NCBI GenBank assembly: GCA_043721315.1
Contig: JAYSQZ010000036.1
Span: 1 to 64,000 of the forward strand
Reading direction: 5' to 3'
Source of the DNA: Elstera sp043721315
GTDB lineage: Bacteria > Pseudomonadota > Alphaproteobacteria > Elsterales > Elsteraceae
Length of the DNA stretch: 64,000 nucleotides
Part shown: piece by piece, positions 15,686 through 23,813 of the stretch
How positions within the stretch are numbered: the stretch's first letter is position 1
Layout: each line of letters begins with the position of its first letter
The notes under the pieces: generated by a model
What the model saw: the letters and a program-made list of their open reading frames with translations, nothing else
What the model was told of the DNA's origin: nothing
Databases searched by the model: none
Translations under genes and position numbers: made by a program

Positions 15686-16990
15686 GTGACCGATCTCTTC
15701 CCCCCGGTGTTGGCCGATACGCAACCGTTGGCTGACCGCTTGCGCCCGGCGACTTTGGCGGAGGTGGTGGGGCAGGAGCATCTCTTAGGGTCATCCGGCC
15801 CTATCGGGCGGATGTTGGCGGCCAAACGCTTAGGCTCGATGATCCTGTGGGGGCCACCCGGCTGCGGTAAGACCACGCTGGCACGGTTGCTCGCGGCAGA
15901 AGCGGGGCTGAAGTTCGAGCCGCTATCGGCGGTCATGTCCGGCATCGCCGAGTTGCGGAAACTGTTCGAGGCGGCGGGCAAGCGCCGGGCGAACGGCCAG
16001 GGGACGCTGCTGTTCATCGACGAAATCCACCGCTTCAACCGCGCGCAGCAGGATGGGTTTTTGCCGGTGGTGGAGGATGGCACGGTTATTCTGGTGGGGG
16101 CTACCACTGAAAACCCGTCGTTCTCCTTGAACGCCGCCGTCCTGTCGCGGGCGCAGGTGTTCGTATTGAAGCGCCTGGAGGAAAAGGGCCTCGCGGTGTT
16201 GCTGGCGCGGGCGGAAGCCGTAACCGGGCATCCCCTGCCGCTCACCCCAGAAGCGCGGGAGTTGCTGCTGACCCTGGCCGATGGCGACGGGCGCTATTTG
16301 CTTAACCTTGCCGAAGCTCTCTTCGCGCTGAAAGACCTTGCGCCGCTCGACCAGGCAGGGCTACTCGCCTCGGTGCAAAAGCGCGCACCGCTCTACGATA
16401 AAGACCGGGAGGAGCATTATAACCTCATCTCGGCGCTGCATAAGTCTTTGCGCGGCTCGGATGTGGATGCGGCGCTGTATTGGTTTCAGCGGATGCTGCT
16501 GGGCGGGGAAGACCCGCATTTCATCGCGCGCCGCCTCACGCGCTTTGCCGCAGAAGATATTGGCATGGCCGACCCGAACGCACTGCCGCAGGCGATTGCC
16601 GCGTGGGAGGCTTACGATAAGTTAGGCTCGCCGGAAGGGGAGTTAGCGCTGGCGCAGGCCGTTGTGTATCTCGCGACCGCCCCCAAGTCGAACGCCACCT
16701 ACCGCGCCTTCAAAAACGCCGCGAAAGCCGCGCGTGACACCGGTTCGATGATGCCGCCCAAGCATATTCTGAACGCCCCGACGCGGTTGATGAAGGACAT
16801 CGGCTATGGCGCGGGCTATGCTTACGATCACGATACGGCGGACGGTTTTTCCGGCCAGAATTACTTCCCCGAAAACCTGCCGCGCACCCGTTTCTACGAT
16901 CCACCCGAACGCGGCTTCGAGCGCGAGATTCGGAAACGGCTGGAGTATTGGGACAAGCTGAGAGTGAAACGCCAGGAGGGCGGCGAATGA
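15686..16990 (+). CDS. rarA: Replication-associated recombination protein A (RarA/MgsA AAA ATPase)
   Basis: RarA is a clamp-loader-related AAA+ ATPase acting at stalled replication forks. The 434-residue protein has Walker A GPPGCGKT (residues 56-63), Walker B with FIDEIHRFNRAQQD, sensor 1 VGATTENPSF, and the MgsA C-terminal region with HYNLISALHKSLRGSDVDAALYW. The GTG start lies 4 bases after the protease stop. Its stop overlaps the crcB start. Confidence 0.95.
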   Translation: MTDLFPPVLADTQPLADRLRPATLAEVVGQEHLLGSSGPIGRMLAAKRLGSMILWGPPGCGKTTLARLLAAEAGLKFEPLSAVMSGIAELRKLFEAAGKRRANGQGTLLFIDEIHRFNRAQQDGFLPVVEDGTVILVGATTENPSFSLNAAVLSRAQVFVLKRLEEKGLAVLLARAEAVTGHPLPLTPEARELLLTLADGDGRYLLNLAEALFALKDLAPLDQAGLLASVQKRAPLYDKDREEHYNLISALHKSLRGSDVDAALYWFQRMLLGGEDPHFIARRLTRFAAEDIGMADPNALPQAIAAWEAYDKLGSPEGELALAQAVVYLATAPKSNATYRAFKNAAKAARDTGSMMPPKHILNAPTRLMKDIGYGAGYAYDHDTADGFSGQNYFPENLPRTRFYDPPERGFEREIRKRLEYWDKLRVKRQEGGE

Positions 16991-17367
16991 AATCGGTTCT
17001 GCTGGTGGCGCTTGGCGGTGGATTAGGGTCGGCAGCGCGGTATTTGGTCGTGCTCGGGGTTGGGCGTTGGTTGGGGACTGGGTTTCCTTGGGGCACGCTC
17101 GCGGTTAATTTGCTGGGGTGTTTTCTGATGGGGTTGCTCACAGCGCTGTTCGCCGGGCCGCTGTCGGTCTCAAGCGATACGCGGCTGTTTTTCGCCACGG
17201 GTATCCTCGGCGGGTTCACCACTTTTTCGGCGTTTGGGCTGGATGCGTCGGGCTTGATCGACCGGGGGGATACTGGGGCTGCGTTGATGTATCTGGCGGG
17301 ATCGGTTGCCTTGGGGTATGCCGGGGTGAGGGCAGGGGCCGCCGTTATCAGGCTTTGGACTTTATAA
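16987..17367 (+). CDS. crcB: Fluoride ion exporter CrcB/Fluc
   Basis: CrcB forms a dual-topology dimeric fluoride channel in the inner membrane. The ATG overlapping the rarA stop (ATGA) gives 126 residues with four membrane segments. Signatures are GGGLGSAARYL in TM1, GTLAVNLLGCFLMG in TM2 with the pore asparagine, and GILGGFTTFSAFGLD in TM3. No fluoride riboswitch is possible upstream because the gene overlaps rarA. Confidence 0.95.
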   Translation: MKSVLLVALGGGLGSAARYLVVLGVGRWLGTGFPWGTLAVNLLGCFLMGLLTALFAGPLSVSSDTRLFFATGILGGFTTFSAFGLDASGLIDRGDTGAALMYLAGSVALGYAGVRAGAAVIRLWTL

Positions 17368-17372
17368 TAGAC

Positions 17373-17415
17373 GCAAATGCGTCGTCGCAGACGCTGTCGT
17401 CTGCTCGGGATTTGC
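17373..17415 (+). repeat. Small hairpin repeat, copy 2 (upstream of rluC)
   Basis: Outer stem GCAAAT (17373-17378) / ATTTGC (17410-17415) and inner stem GCAGACG (17387-17393) / CGTCTGC (17398-17404), with loop CTGT. Compared with copy 1 at 9533-9577 the inner stem keeps pairing through paired changes (a T-A pair becomes C-G, and a G-U pair becomes A-U). It ends 15 bases before the rluC start, immediately before the ribosome binding site GGAGGAG. Confidence 0.7.
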
Positions 17416-17430
17416 TGGAGGAGAAGAGTA

Positions 17431-18381
17431 ATGTCGGTCGAGCAACGCACCGTCAGCCAGGATGAGGCGGATATTCGCATCGACCGCTGGTTCAAGCGCC
17501 ACTACCCGGAACTGCCGTTCGGGCGATTAGCTAAGCTGATGCGGACGGGGCAAATCCGCCTCGATGGCAAGCGCGTCGAAGGCTCGGAACGGGTGGAGCC
17601 GGGCCAGACCATCCGCGTTCCCCCCTTGGGCGATCTTGATAGCCCGCCGCCGCCGCGCCCCATTGATCCGCACGTCGCGAAAGACTTGCAACAAATGGTG
17701 CTGCATCGGGATGAGGACGTGATCGTTCTCAACAAACCGACGGGGCTTGCGGTTCAGGGCGGGACGGGTACGACGCGGCACCTGGATGGGATGCTGGACG
17801 CGCTGAAGTTCGAGTTGAACGAACGCCCGCGCCTCGTGCATCGGCTGGATAAGGACACGTCCGGCATTATCGTGCTGGCGCGCAACGCGCTGGCGGCCAG
17901 CAAGCTGGCGGCAGCGTTCAAAGATCGTGAGACCGAGAAGATTTATTGGGCCGTCACTGCCCGCGTGCCCGTGCCCGATGAAGGCACGATTGATCTGCGT
18001 CTCGCCAAAAAGGGCAGCCCGCAGGGGGAGCGTGTGGCGATTGATGGCGAAGAGGGTCAAAAGGCCGTGACCGACTATGAGGTGATTGATTTCGCCTCCT
18101 CCCGCGCGGCCCTGGTGCGCCTGAAGCCGATTACTGGCCGCACCCATCAGTTGCGCGTTCACTGCGCGGCCATCGGTGCCCCTATCTTAGGCGATGCCAA
18201 ATATGGCGGGGCGGAGGCGATTATTCACGGTGTCGAATATATGCGCTCGCTACATCTGCACGCCCGGCGGCTGAAAGTACCGCACCCGCGCGGCGGTTTT
18301 CTGGAAGTCACCGCCCCATTGCCGCCGCATATGAAGGCTACCTTCGCCTACTTCGGCTTTACGGCCCCGAAGGGAGCCTAA
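17431..18381 (+). CDS. rluC: 23S rRNA pseudouridine synthase, RluC/RluD family
   Basis: From the ATG behind GGAGGAG (17417-17423) the protein has 316 residues. It has an N-terminal S4 RNA-binding domain (LAKLMRTGQIRLDGKRVE) and an RluA-type catalytic domain with HRLDKDTSG, catalytic Asp140, and the late motif GRTHQLRVHCAAIGAPILGD. The S4 segment fits RluC better than RluD, but the exact target uridines are inferred. An 18-codon upstream extension in frame is very Arg-rich and unlikely. Confidence 0.88.
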   Translation: MSVEQRTVSQDEADIRIDRWFKRHYPELPFGRLAKLMRTGQIRLDGKRVEGSERVEPGQTIRVPPLGDLDSPPPPRPIDPHVAKDLQQMVLHRDEDVIVLNKPTGLAVQGGTGTTRHLDGMLDALKFELNERPRLVHRLDKDTSGIIVLARNALAASKLAAAFKDRETEKIYWAVTARVPVPDEGTIDLRLAKKGSPQGERVAIDGEEGQKAVTDYEVIDFASSRAALVRLKPITGRTHQLRVHCAAIGAPILGDAKYGGAEAIIHGVEYMRSLHLHARRLKVPHPRGGFLEVTAPLPPHMKATFAYFGFTAPKGA

Positions 18382-18385
18382 GGGC

Positions 18386-19051
18386 ATGGCGGTGGTTGAT
18401 CTGATCCTGTTCGATGTCGATGGCACGCTGGTCGATAGCCAGCACACGATTGTTGCGTGTATGGAAGCGGCTTTCGCCCATCACGCGCTGGCGATCCCGG
18501 ACGCGGCGGCCATTCGTCACACGGTTGGCCTGTCGCTCGTCGATGGTGTGGCGCAGCTCTTGGAAACGGCGGGGGCGGACCTCGACCCCTACCCGATTGC
18601 CGAGAGCTACAAGGATATTTACCTAGCGCGCCGCACAACCAATCCCGCCCCGCCGCACGACCCGCTCTATCCCGGCACGAAGGCGCTGCTGGATGGGCTG
18701 CTTCAGCAGAATCGGCTGATGGGGGTGGCGACGGGAAAAAGCACGCGCGGGGTGAATAGCTTCATCGAAACCCACGGCCTCCATCGGCATTTCGTCACCC
18801 ATCAAACCGTCGATACCGCCCCCGGCAAGCCCGACCCCACGATGATCCGCCAAGCGGCTGCCGACGCGGGAACGGTTCCGGGGCGGGTGCTGATGATCGG
18901 CGACACGGTGTATGATATGCAAATGGCACGGGCGGCGGGCGCGCTCGCGCTCGGGGTTGCCTGGGGCTACCATCTGCGACACGCGCTGATTGCCGAAGGG
19001 GCGCAGGCTATTCTAAATTCCTGGGACGATCTCGCCCCCTATCTGACTTAA
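18386..19051 (+). CDS. HAD-family hydrolase, phosphoglycolate phosphatase-like
   Basis: A 221-residue haloacid dehalogenase hydrolase with motif I DVDGTLVDS (nucleophile Asp10, acid Asp12), motif II MGVATGKS, a conserved lysine in PGKPDPTM, and motif IV MIGDTVYDMQMARAAG. The alpha-helical cap between motifs I and II is of the C1 type seen in Gph and PpaX. The substrate is unknown. It starts 4 bases after rluC in a common alphaproteobacterial order. Confidence 0.88.
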   Translation: MAVVDLILFDVDGTLVDSQHTIVACMEAAFAHHALAIPDAAAIRHTVGLSLVDGVAQLLETAGADLDPYPIAESYKDIYLARRTTNPAPPHDPLYPGTKALLDGLLQQNRLMGVATGKSTRGVNSFIETHGLHRHFVTHQTVDTAPGKPDPTMIRQAAADAGTVPGRVLMIGDTVYDMQMARAAGALALGVAWGYHLRHALIAEGAQAILNSWDDLAPYLT

Positions 19052-19067
19052 CCGACCGGAGACGGCC

Positions 19068-21515
19068 ATGATGGACGAACGCCCCGTACTGAGCGGTCCC
19101 GCCCCCAAAGAACCAAGCGCGCCAATCCCGCCCGGTTCCCCGAAACCACCACGCGCCCCGCGTTCCTGGCTGAAAACCGGATTGCTCATTGCGGGCGGCG
19201 GCATTGTGCTGGCGGGGGGCGGTATTGGCGCGCTGTTGTTTCTGGTCGATCCCAACGATCACCGCGACCGGATTGCGGCGGAACTGCAAGCGGCGACGGG
19301 CCGGGCCGTAACCCTGGCCGGGCCGATTACTCTCACGCGCTCGCTCTCGCCGGCGCTGGTGGTGGAAGGCGTAACCCTCGCCAATATGCCCGGCGGCTCC
19401 CGCCCGCAAATGGCGACGATTGGGCGGCTGGAAGTGCAAGTGGCCCTGGTGCCGCTGATTACGGGCGGGCGGCTTCAGGTTGAAAAACTCGCCCTTAGCA
19501 AGGCCGATATTCTGCTAGAGACCGATGCTAAGGGTCAGGGCAACTGGGTGTTCAGCCCTGAACCCTCCCCCTCGGCCCCGCAAGGCACAGCAGCGCCTGG
19601 GGTGGCGAAAAGCGGTAGCGGGGCAGGGAACCTGCCGATCTTGAAGGAAGTGCTGGTCAGCGACAGCCGCCTTGTTTACCGCAGCGGCAAGGTGCAACAG
19701 CGGCTCGATTTGAACCGCCTCAGCTTCGCGCTGCCCGACGGCGGCAAGCCCGTGCCGGTGGCAATCAAGGCGGCGCTAAACGATGCGCCCTTCGACTTAG
19801 CCGGGGAAATCGGCGCGCTCGCCAGCCTCGTTGCCGCTGAAGGGGCCTATCCGGTTAAGCTGAAGGGCCAAGTGGCGGGGCTTGATCTGGAGGCGGCGGG
19901 AACGCTCGGCCTGGGCAAACAGCAGGGCCAAGCGGAGGGGAGCTTTACCCTGTCGGGCGAAAACCTGACCGTGCTTAAAAAAGCCGCGACCGGCTTCGGC
20001 GTTGCGTCGGCAGCGTGGCCGGATAAGCTGCCGAAGTTCACGCTCGCCAGCCAAGCCGCGCTCGCGGGCGATAAACTCACTCTCACCCGCGCGGTGCTGA
20101 CCACGGGCAAGACGGAGGCGACGGCAACCGGGACGGTGCAACTGGCTGGGCCGAGCTTCGGGTTGACGATTACCGCGCGCGCGCCTGACCTTAAAGCGCA
20201 TCTTATGGCGCTCGGGCGTCTCGAAACCGCGTTTGTGCCCGACTCAGGGGCCTCGCTAACGGCAAAGCTCACGGGAACGGCCACCGCGCCGCAACTCTCC
20301 GATCTGGTGCTGGATTGGGGCACGACCCGCGTGACCGGGCGCGTCGGTGTCGATACCGCTGCAAAACTACCGCGCCTTACAGCGGATCTTGCCAGCCCTG
20401 AGGTCGATCTTACGCCTTTCTTCGGCAAAGCCGCCCCTACCCCGGTAGCGCCAAGCGGCGGCAGCCCGGCCCCGGCCAACGCAGGTAGGGCCGACGACCG
20501 CGTGATCCCGGATACGCCTATCGACCTTGCCGCACTCACGCAGGCTCCTGTAGAAGGCGACGTGAAACTGGCGGTAGGGCGATTGAAGTTCGGGCGCGGC
20601 GAGGTGAAGGACGCGAGCCTAGCCGTGACGCTGCGGAACCAGCAACTCACTCTGCGCCCGCTGCGCTTCACTGCCGCCGAGGGCAAAATGGCGCTGGATG
20701 CGGTGATTGAGCCGCGCGGCAAACTCTGGCTGACCGGGGAGGCGGCAGGGGTTGATACCGCGCAACTCTCGGCCTTGCTGGGGGAAGAGCCGGTGCTGAA
20801 GGCGAAAGCCGATCTTGGTTTTAAGGTTTCGGCGGAAGGTAAAACCCTGCGGGCGCTCGCGGCTAACTTCGACGGGCTGGTGAGTTTCGCCACGGGGCCG
20901 GGGCAAGTGATAGGGTCGGCAGCAGACACGCTCTCCAGCAAATATCTTGCCTTCCTAGCGCTGAAACCCGCCGATGTGACGAACCTTACTTGCACGATTG
21001 TTCGCACGCAGTTTGCGCGCGGGCAAGGCACGGTGCAGCAACTGGCCGTCGATACCCCCGGTCTTACGATGCGTGGCGGCGGCGGCTTATCGCTCGCGAG
21101 TGAAACCCTGGACCTTAGCGTCGATCCGCAGCTTGCCCCCGGCAATCCGGCGCAATTAGCGTTAGTGCCGTTCCACGTGCGCGGCAGCTTTGCCAAACCT
21201 TCCGTAACGCCTGATGCGGCTGGAACGGCACGTTCGGCGGTGGGCATGGCGCAGGCTTTGGGCGTTGGCGGGCAGAAGACGCAAGGGGCGCTCGGCATCG
21301 TCGGGGCGCTGCTGGGCCAACAAAGCGCAACGCCTGCGGCTCCCACCGGGCAACCCGGCACGCCCTGCGGTCAGCGCGTCGTCAGCACGGCGCAGCCCCT
21401 CACCAATAACCCGGCCCAACCGGGGCAGATAAATCCCGCGACCAAACCCGCCGCCAATGATCCCGCAGGCGCGATCAAGGGCCTCTTCAAGGGTTTGCTC
21501 GGTGGTTCCAATTAA
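19068..21515 (+). CDS. AsmA family protein (inner-membrane anchored, envelope lipid homeostasis)
   Basis: An 815-residue protein with a Pro-rich cytoplasmic N-terminus, one membrane anchor (about residues 35-60) and a long periplasmic part. The start LVDPNDHRDRIAAELQAATGRAVTLAGPIT (first 20 residues diagnostic) and the late segment GLTMRGGGGLSLASETLDL are typical of AsmA; the C-terminal half matches the AsmA_2 repeat region. Related proteins are bridge-like lipid carriers; a role here in outer-membrane lipid supply is inferred. The extreme C-terminus is low-complexity. Confidence 0.88.
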   Translation: MMDERPVLSGPAPKEPSAPIPPGSPKPPRAPRSWLKTGLLIAGGGIVLAGGGIGALLFLVDPNDHRDRIAAELQAATGRAVTLAGPITLTRSLSPALVVEGVTLANMPGGSRPQMATIGRLEVQVALVPLITGGRLQVEKLALSKADILLETDAKGQGNWVFSPEPSPSAPQGTAAPGVAKSGSGAGNLPILKEVLVSDSRLVYRSGKVQQRLDLNRLSFALPDGGKPVPVAIKAALNDAPFDLAGEIGALASLVAAEGAYPVKLKGQVAGLDLEAAGTLGLGKQQGQAEGSFTLSGENLTVLKKAATGFGVASAAWPDKLPKFTLASQAALAGDKLTLTRAVLTTGKTEATATGTVQLAGPSFGLTITARAPDLKAHLMALGRLETAFVPDSGASLTAKLTGTATAPQLSDLVLDWGTTRVTGRVGVDTAAKLPRLTADLASPEVDLTPFFGKAAPTPVAPSGGSPAPANAGRADDRVIPDTPIDLAALTQAPVEGDVKLAVGRLKFGRGEVKDASLAVTLRNQQLTLRPLRFTAAEGKMALDAVIEPRGKLWLTGEAAGVDTAQLSALLGEEPVLKAKADLGFKVSAEGKTLRALAANFDGLVSFATGPGQVIGSAADTLSSKYLAFLALKPADVTNLTCTIVRTQFARGQGTVQQLAVDTPGLTMRGGGGLSLASETLDLSVDPQLAPGNPAQLALVPFHVRGSFAKPSVTPDAAGTARSAVGMAQALGVGGQKTQGALGIVGALLGQQSATPAAPTGQPGTPCGQRVVSTAQPLTNNPAQPGQINPATKPAANDPAGAIKGLFKGLLGGSN

Positions 21516-21524
21516 TGAGACAGC

Positions 21525-22220
21525 ATGAAGCGGTTTTATAGCTACGCGGCGGCAGCGCCGGTCGAAGGCGGTTTTGGCGTCACGCTCGATGGCAAGCCGG
21601 TACGAACCCCGGCAGGGGCGATTCTCACCGCAGCAACGCGCGCCCTGGCCGAAGCGCTGGCGGCGGAATGGGCCGAGCAAACCGGGCAGGTGCGCCCGCT
21701 GGCCATGCCGCTCAACCGCCTCGCGCTCACGCAGCAAGACCGGGTTGCGCCGCGCCGGGAGGCCGTTATCACCGAAGCCCTGGCCTATGTGGAAAGCGAC
21801 CTGCTGTGTTACCGCACGGGCGACGATGCCACGCTCGCAGCCCGGCAGATCGACGCCTGGAACCCGCTGCTGGGTTGGTTCAGCGCGGCCTACGGCGTCA
21901 CCTTGGCGGTCACAGATGGGTTGATGCCCGTGGCGCAGGATACGGCGGCCCTCGCGCCGCTGCGGTTGCGGCTGGAGGGGTTTACCGACGCAGAGGTTAC
22001 GGCGTTTGCGCTTCTTGCCCCGGTGGCGGGTTCCTTCGTGCTGGCACTGGCGCTGCTGGACGGGCGATTGAGCGCTGACGCGACCTACCATCTCAGCCAA
22101 CTCGATGAGAGCTACCAGATCGAAAAATGGGGCGAGGACGAAGAAGCTGCCGAGCGCCGGGCGGCCCTGGCGCTGGAGTTTCAAGATATAGCGCGGTTCT
22201 TGGCGCTCAACCGCGCGTGA
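21525..22220 (+). CDS. ATP12-family F1-ATPase assembly chaperone
   Basis: A 231-residue protein matching ATP12, which in mitochondria and Alphaproteobacteria assists assembly of the F1 alpha subunit. Visible family features are MKRFYSYA, GFGVTLDGKPVRTP, LAEALAAEWAEQ, MPLNRLA near the start, ESDLLCYR with DAWNPLLGW in the middle, and LDESYQIEKWGEDEEAAERR at the end. Nine bases separate it from the AsmA gene. Confidence 0.92.
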   Translation: MKRFYSYAAAAPVEGGFGVTLDGKPVRTPAGAILTAATRALAEALAAEWAEQTGQVRPLAMPLNRLALTQQDRVAPRREAVITEALAYVESDLLCYRTGDDATLAARQIDAWNPLLGWFSAAYGVTLAVTDGLMPVAQDTAALAPLRLRLEGFTDAEVTAFALLAPVAGSFVLALALLDGRLSADATYHLSQLDESYQIEKWGEDEEAAERRAALALEFQDIARFLALNRA

Positions 22221-22241
22221 AGTCCGCGCGCGGGATTAGCT

Positions 22242-22382
22242 CTATAGCATCGTGCGTTAAATTAGACGCACGATGCTATAGGTTATTTTTTAGCCCTCGC
22301 CGGGCGGGCGCATCCGCGCCCTTGGCCGCAGCCTCAATGGCTGCTTTTAGAGCTGCGTCCGATTAATCGCACGCAGCTCTAA
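22242..22382. repeat. Triple-hairpin REPIN/BIME-like repeat, copy A
   Basis: About 141 bases. Stem 1 pairs CTATAGCATCGTGCG (22242-22256) with 22267-22281; stem 2 pairs GCAGCC (22328-22333) with GGCTGC (22339-22344); stem 3 pairs TTAGAGCTGCGT (22347-22358) with ACGCAGCTCTAA (22371-22382). Stems 1 and 3 contain inverted copies of one core (GTGCGTTAAAT and its complement), so the whole looks like two inverted palindromic units with a spacer. Copy B is at 23622-23760 in the same orientation. The minus-strand gene that follows takes its stop codon from stem 3. Confidence 0.85.
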
Positions 22383-23542
22383 TCGCTTAAAAGATAGCCC
22401 TGCCGATGGGAGAGTGGCACCGTGCCGACAACTTTCGCCACCTGAAACCCAGCGCGGACGTTATGGGTATGGCGCATCACTAGAATGAACCCGTCGGTTG
22501 TGGCTTTAATTGGCGTGCGGGCGTGGGTAAGGGGGTTGACCACTTCTGCCACCAATTCCCCCATTTTAACTCGGTCCCCAAGCCCTACCTTATAAACCAA
22601 TACGCCCGCAATCGGCGAGATCAGCAGGTCGGAGGCGGTCAGATCGGTGGCGTCATTCACCAGGGCGGGGAGGGGGCCGGGGTCGCCCGCGATCACGCCG
22701 CGCCGTTGCAAAAAGCGATAGAGGGCCGCCGCGTCTTTCCCCGCAAGCTCGTCGGTAACATCGCTTTCGCCGCGCAACTCCACCGTTGTGGCGAGGCAGG
22801 CGGGCGGAATCGGCTTATCGGGGAAAGTCCGCGCTAAATACCACCAGGGGCCGCCGATAGCTTCATCCAGCGACGATCCGCCCGAATCCTCGGCCAGCAA
22901 AGTGGCGTGCGCGCCCAATTCGGCGGCTAAATCGGTCGCGTTTGGCCACAGCGGCGTGCCGATGTAAAGGTGCATCAGCGCGCGCGTGTCGCAGTGCAGA
23001 TCAAGGGCAATATCGGCATCAATCGCGCGGCTTAGGATCGCGAGGCGCAGGAAATCCATCTCCTGAATGGGGTCGATCTCGGCCAGAATCTCCCGCAGGG
23101 TTTGGCGTATCAGCGCGACGTTGGCGGCGGCATCGTCGGTGAGTTGAGTGCCGATGCGTTTGGCCACTTCCGGCCCGAGCACGGGATAGCCCCGGTTGAA
23201 GTTACCAACGCGGCCCAACTCGAACCGCCCAACGTGGGTGTTATTCACCCATTGCGAGAGGCCGATGGGGTTGGTGAAGGGCACCAGAATGATTTCGCCC
23301 AAAATCTCGCCGCGCGCGGCTGCCGCATCCAGCAAACGGCCCAAGTGATCGCAGACCAGTAAACCCGGCAGTTCATCGGCGTGCAGCCCGGCGTGAATAT
23401 AGGCTTTCGGCCCAGTGCCCGGCCCAGTGCCCGGCCCAGTACTCGGAGTACCGTAGCGCAATGCGGTCCAGCTTCGGGTCGTGCCCAAAGCGGGGTCGGG
23501 GAAGGAAACGGTGTCGCGCGTGATCGGATTGGGGGTCGGCAT
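22379..23542 (-). CDS. Succinylglutamate desuccinylase/aspartoacylase family zinc hydrolase
   Basis: A 387-residue protein of the M14-like deacylase family. The zinc site is visible as HAGLHADELPG (His and Glu ligands) and a later LDLHCDTRALMH; VPFTNPIGLSQW and NFNRGYP also fit. The C-terminal part (ALVNDATDLTASDLLISPIAGVLVY) is the beta domain. The substrate is unknown; N-acyl amino acids or ectoine-type compounds are possible. The N-terminus holds a 12-base tandem repeat coding GPGT units. The gene stands alone between two copies of the hairpin repeat, and its TAG stop is inside copy A. Confidence 0.85.
   Translation of the reverse strand: MPTPNPITRDTVSFPDPALGTTRSWTALRYGTPSTGPGTGPGTGPKAYIHAGLHADELPGLLVCDHLGRLLDAAAARGEILGEIILVPFTNPIGLSQWVNNTHVGRFELGRVGNFNRGYPVLGPEVAKRIGTQLTDDAAANVALIRQTLREILAEIDPIQEMDFLRLAILSRAIDADIALDLHCDTRALMHLYIGTPLWPNATDLAAELGAHATLLAEDSGGSSLDEAIGGPWWYLARTFPDKPIPPACLATTVELRGESDVTDELAGKDAAALYRFLQRRGVIAGDPGPLPALVNDATDLTASDLLISPIAGVLVYKVGLGDRVKMGELVAEVVNPLTHARTPIKATTDGFILVMRHTHNVRAGFQVAKVVGTVPLSHRQGYLLSD
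23409..23446. repeat. 12-base tandem repeat inside the deacylase gene
   Basis: Three tandem units of CCGGCCCAGTGC type (about 23409-23446, the last diverged to AGTACTC) code Gly-Thr-Gly-Pro repeats on the minus strand near residues 34-46. The unit is a multiple of three, so copy changes keep the frame. Confidence 0.7.
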
Positions 23543-23621
23543 TTTCGGCGGTACATCCTTGGCTCATCCACGCCCAGCGTAGGAGGCAGCAGGATAGCAA
23601 CGGAAAAGGGGCGCTCCAAGC

Positions 23622-23760
23622 CTATAGCGTCGTGCGTTAAATTAGACGCACGACGCTATAGGTTATTTTTTAGCCCTCGCCGGGCGGACGCATCCGCGCC
23701 CTTGGCCGCCGCCGCAAGGCGGCTTTAGATCTGCGTCCGATTTAACGCACGCAGATCTAA
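23622..23760. repeat. Triple-hairpin REPIN/BIME-like repeat, copy B
   Basis: About 139 bases, same orientation and order as copy A. Stem 1: CTATAGCGTCGTGCG (23622-23636) with 23647-23661. Stem 2: GCCGCC (23708-23713), GCAA loop, GGCGGC (23718-23723). Stem 3: TTAGATCTGCGT (23725-23736) with ACGCAGATCTAA (23749-23760). Each stem differs from copy A at one base pair and both partners change together. The 41 bases between stems 1 and 2 are nearly identical in the two copies. It fills most of the 271-base gap between the deacylase and the phytase-like gene. Confidence 0.85.
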
Positions 23761-23813
23761 GCCCGCAGCGCCCCTTCAATCCAAATATTATGCTGAAACC
23801 AAGGCGATAAACC

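Noticed and set aside
16948..17367. A fluoride riboswitch for crcB
   Set aside because: The crcB start overlaps the rarA stop, so there is no leader in which a riboswitch could lie.
20905..20920. A third copy of the GATAGGGTCGG leader segment
   Set aside because: It lies inside the AsmA coding sequence and is explained by codons, so it weakens rather than supports a regulatory reading of that 11-mer.
19847..21361. 504-codon open frame on the minus strand inside the AsmA-like gene
   Set aside because: Shadow frame in GC-rich DNA, dominated by Ser, Ala, Pro and Arg with no domain features; the plus-strand AsmA protein has clear family motifs.
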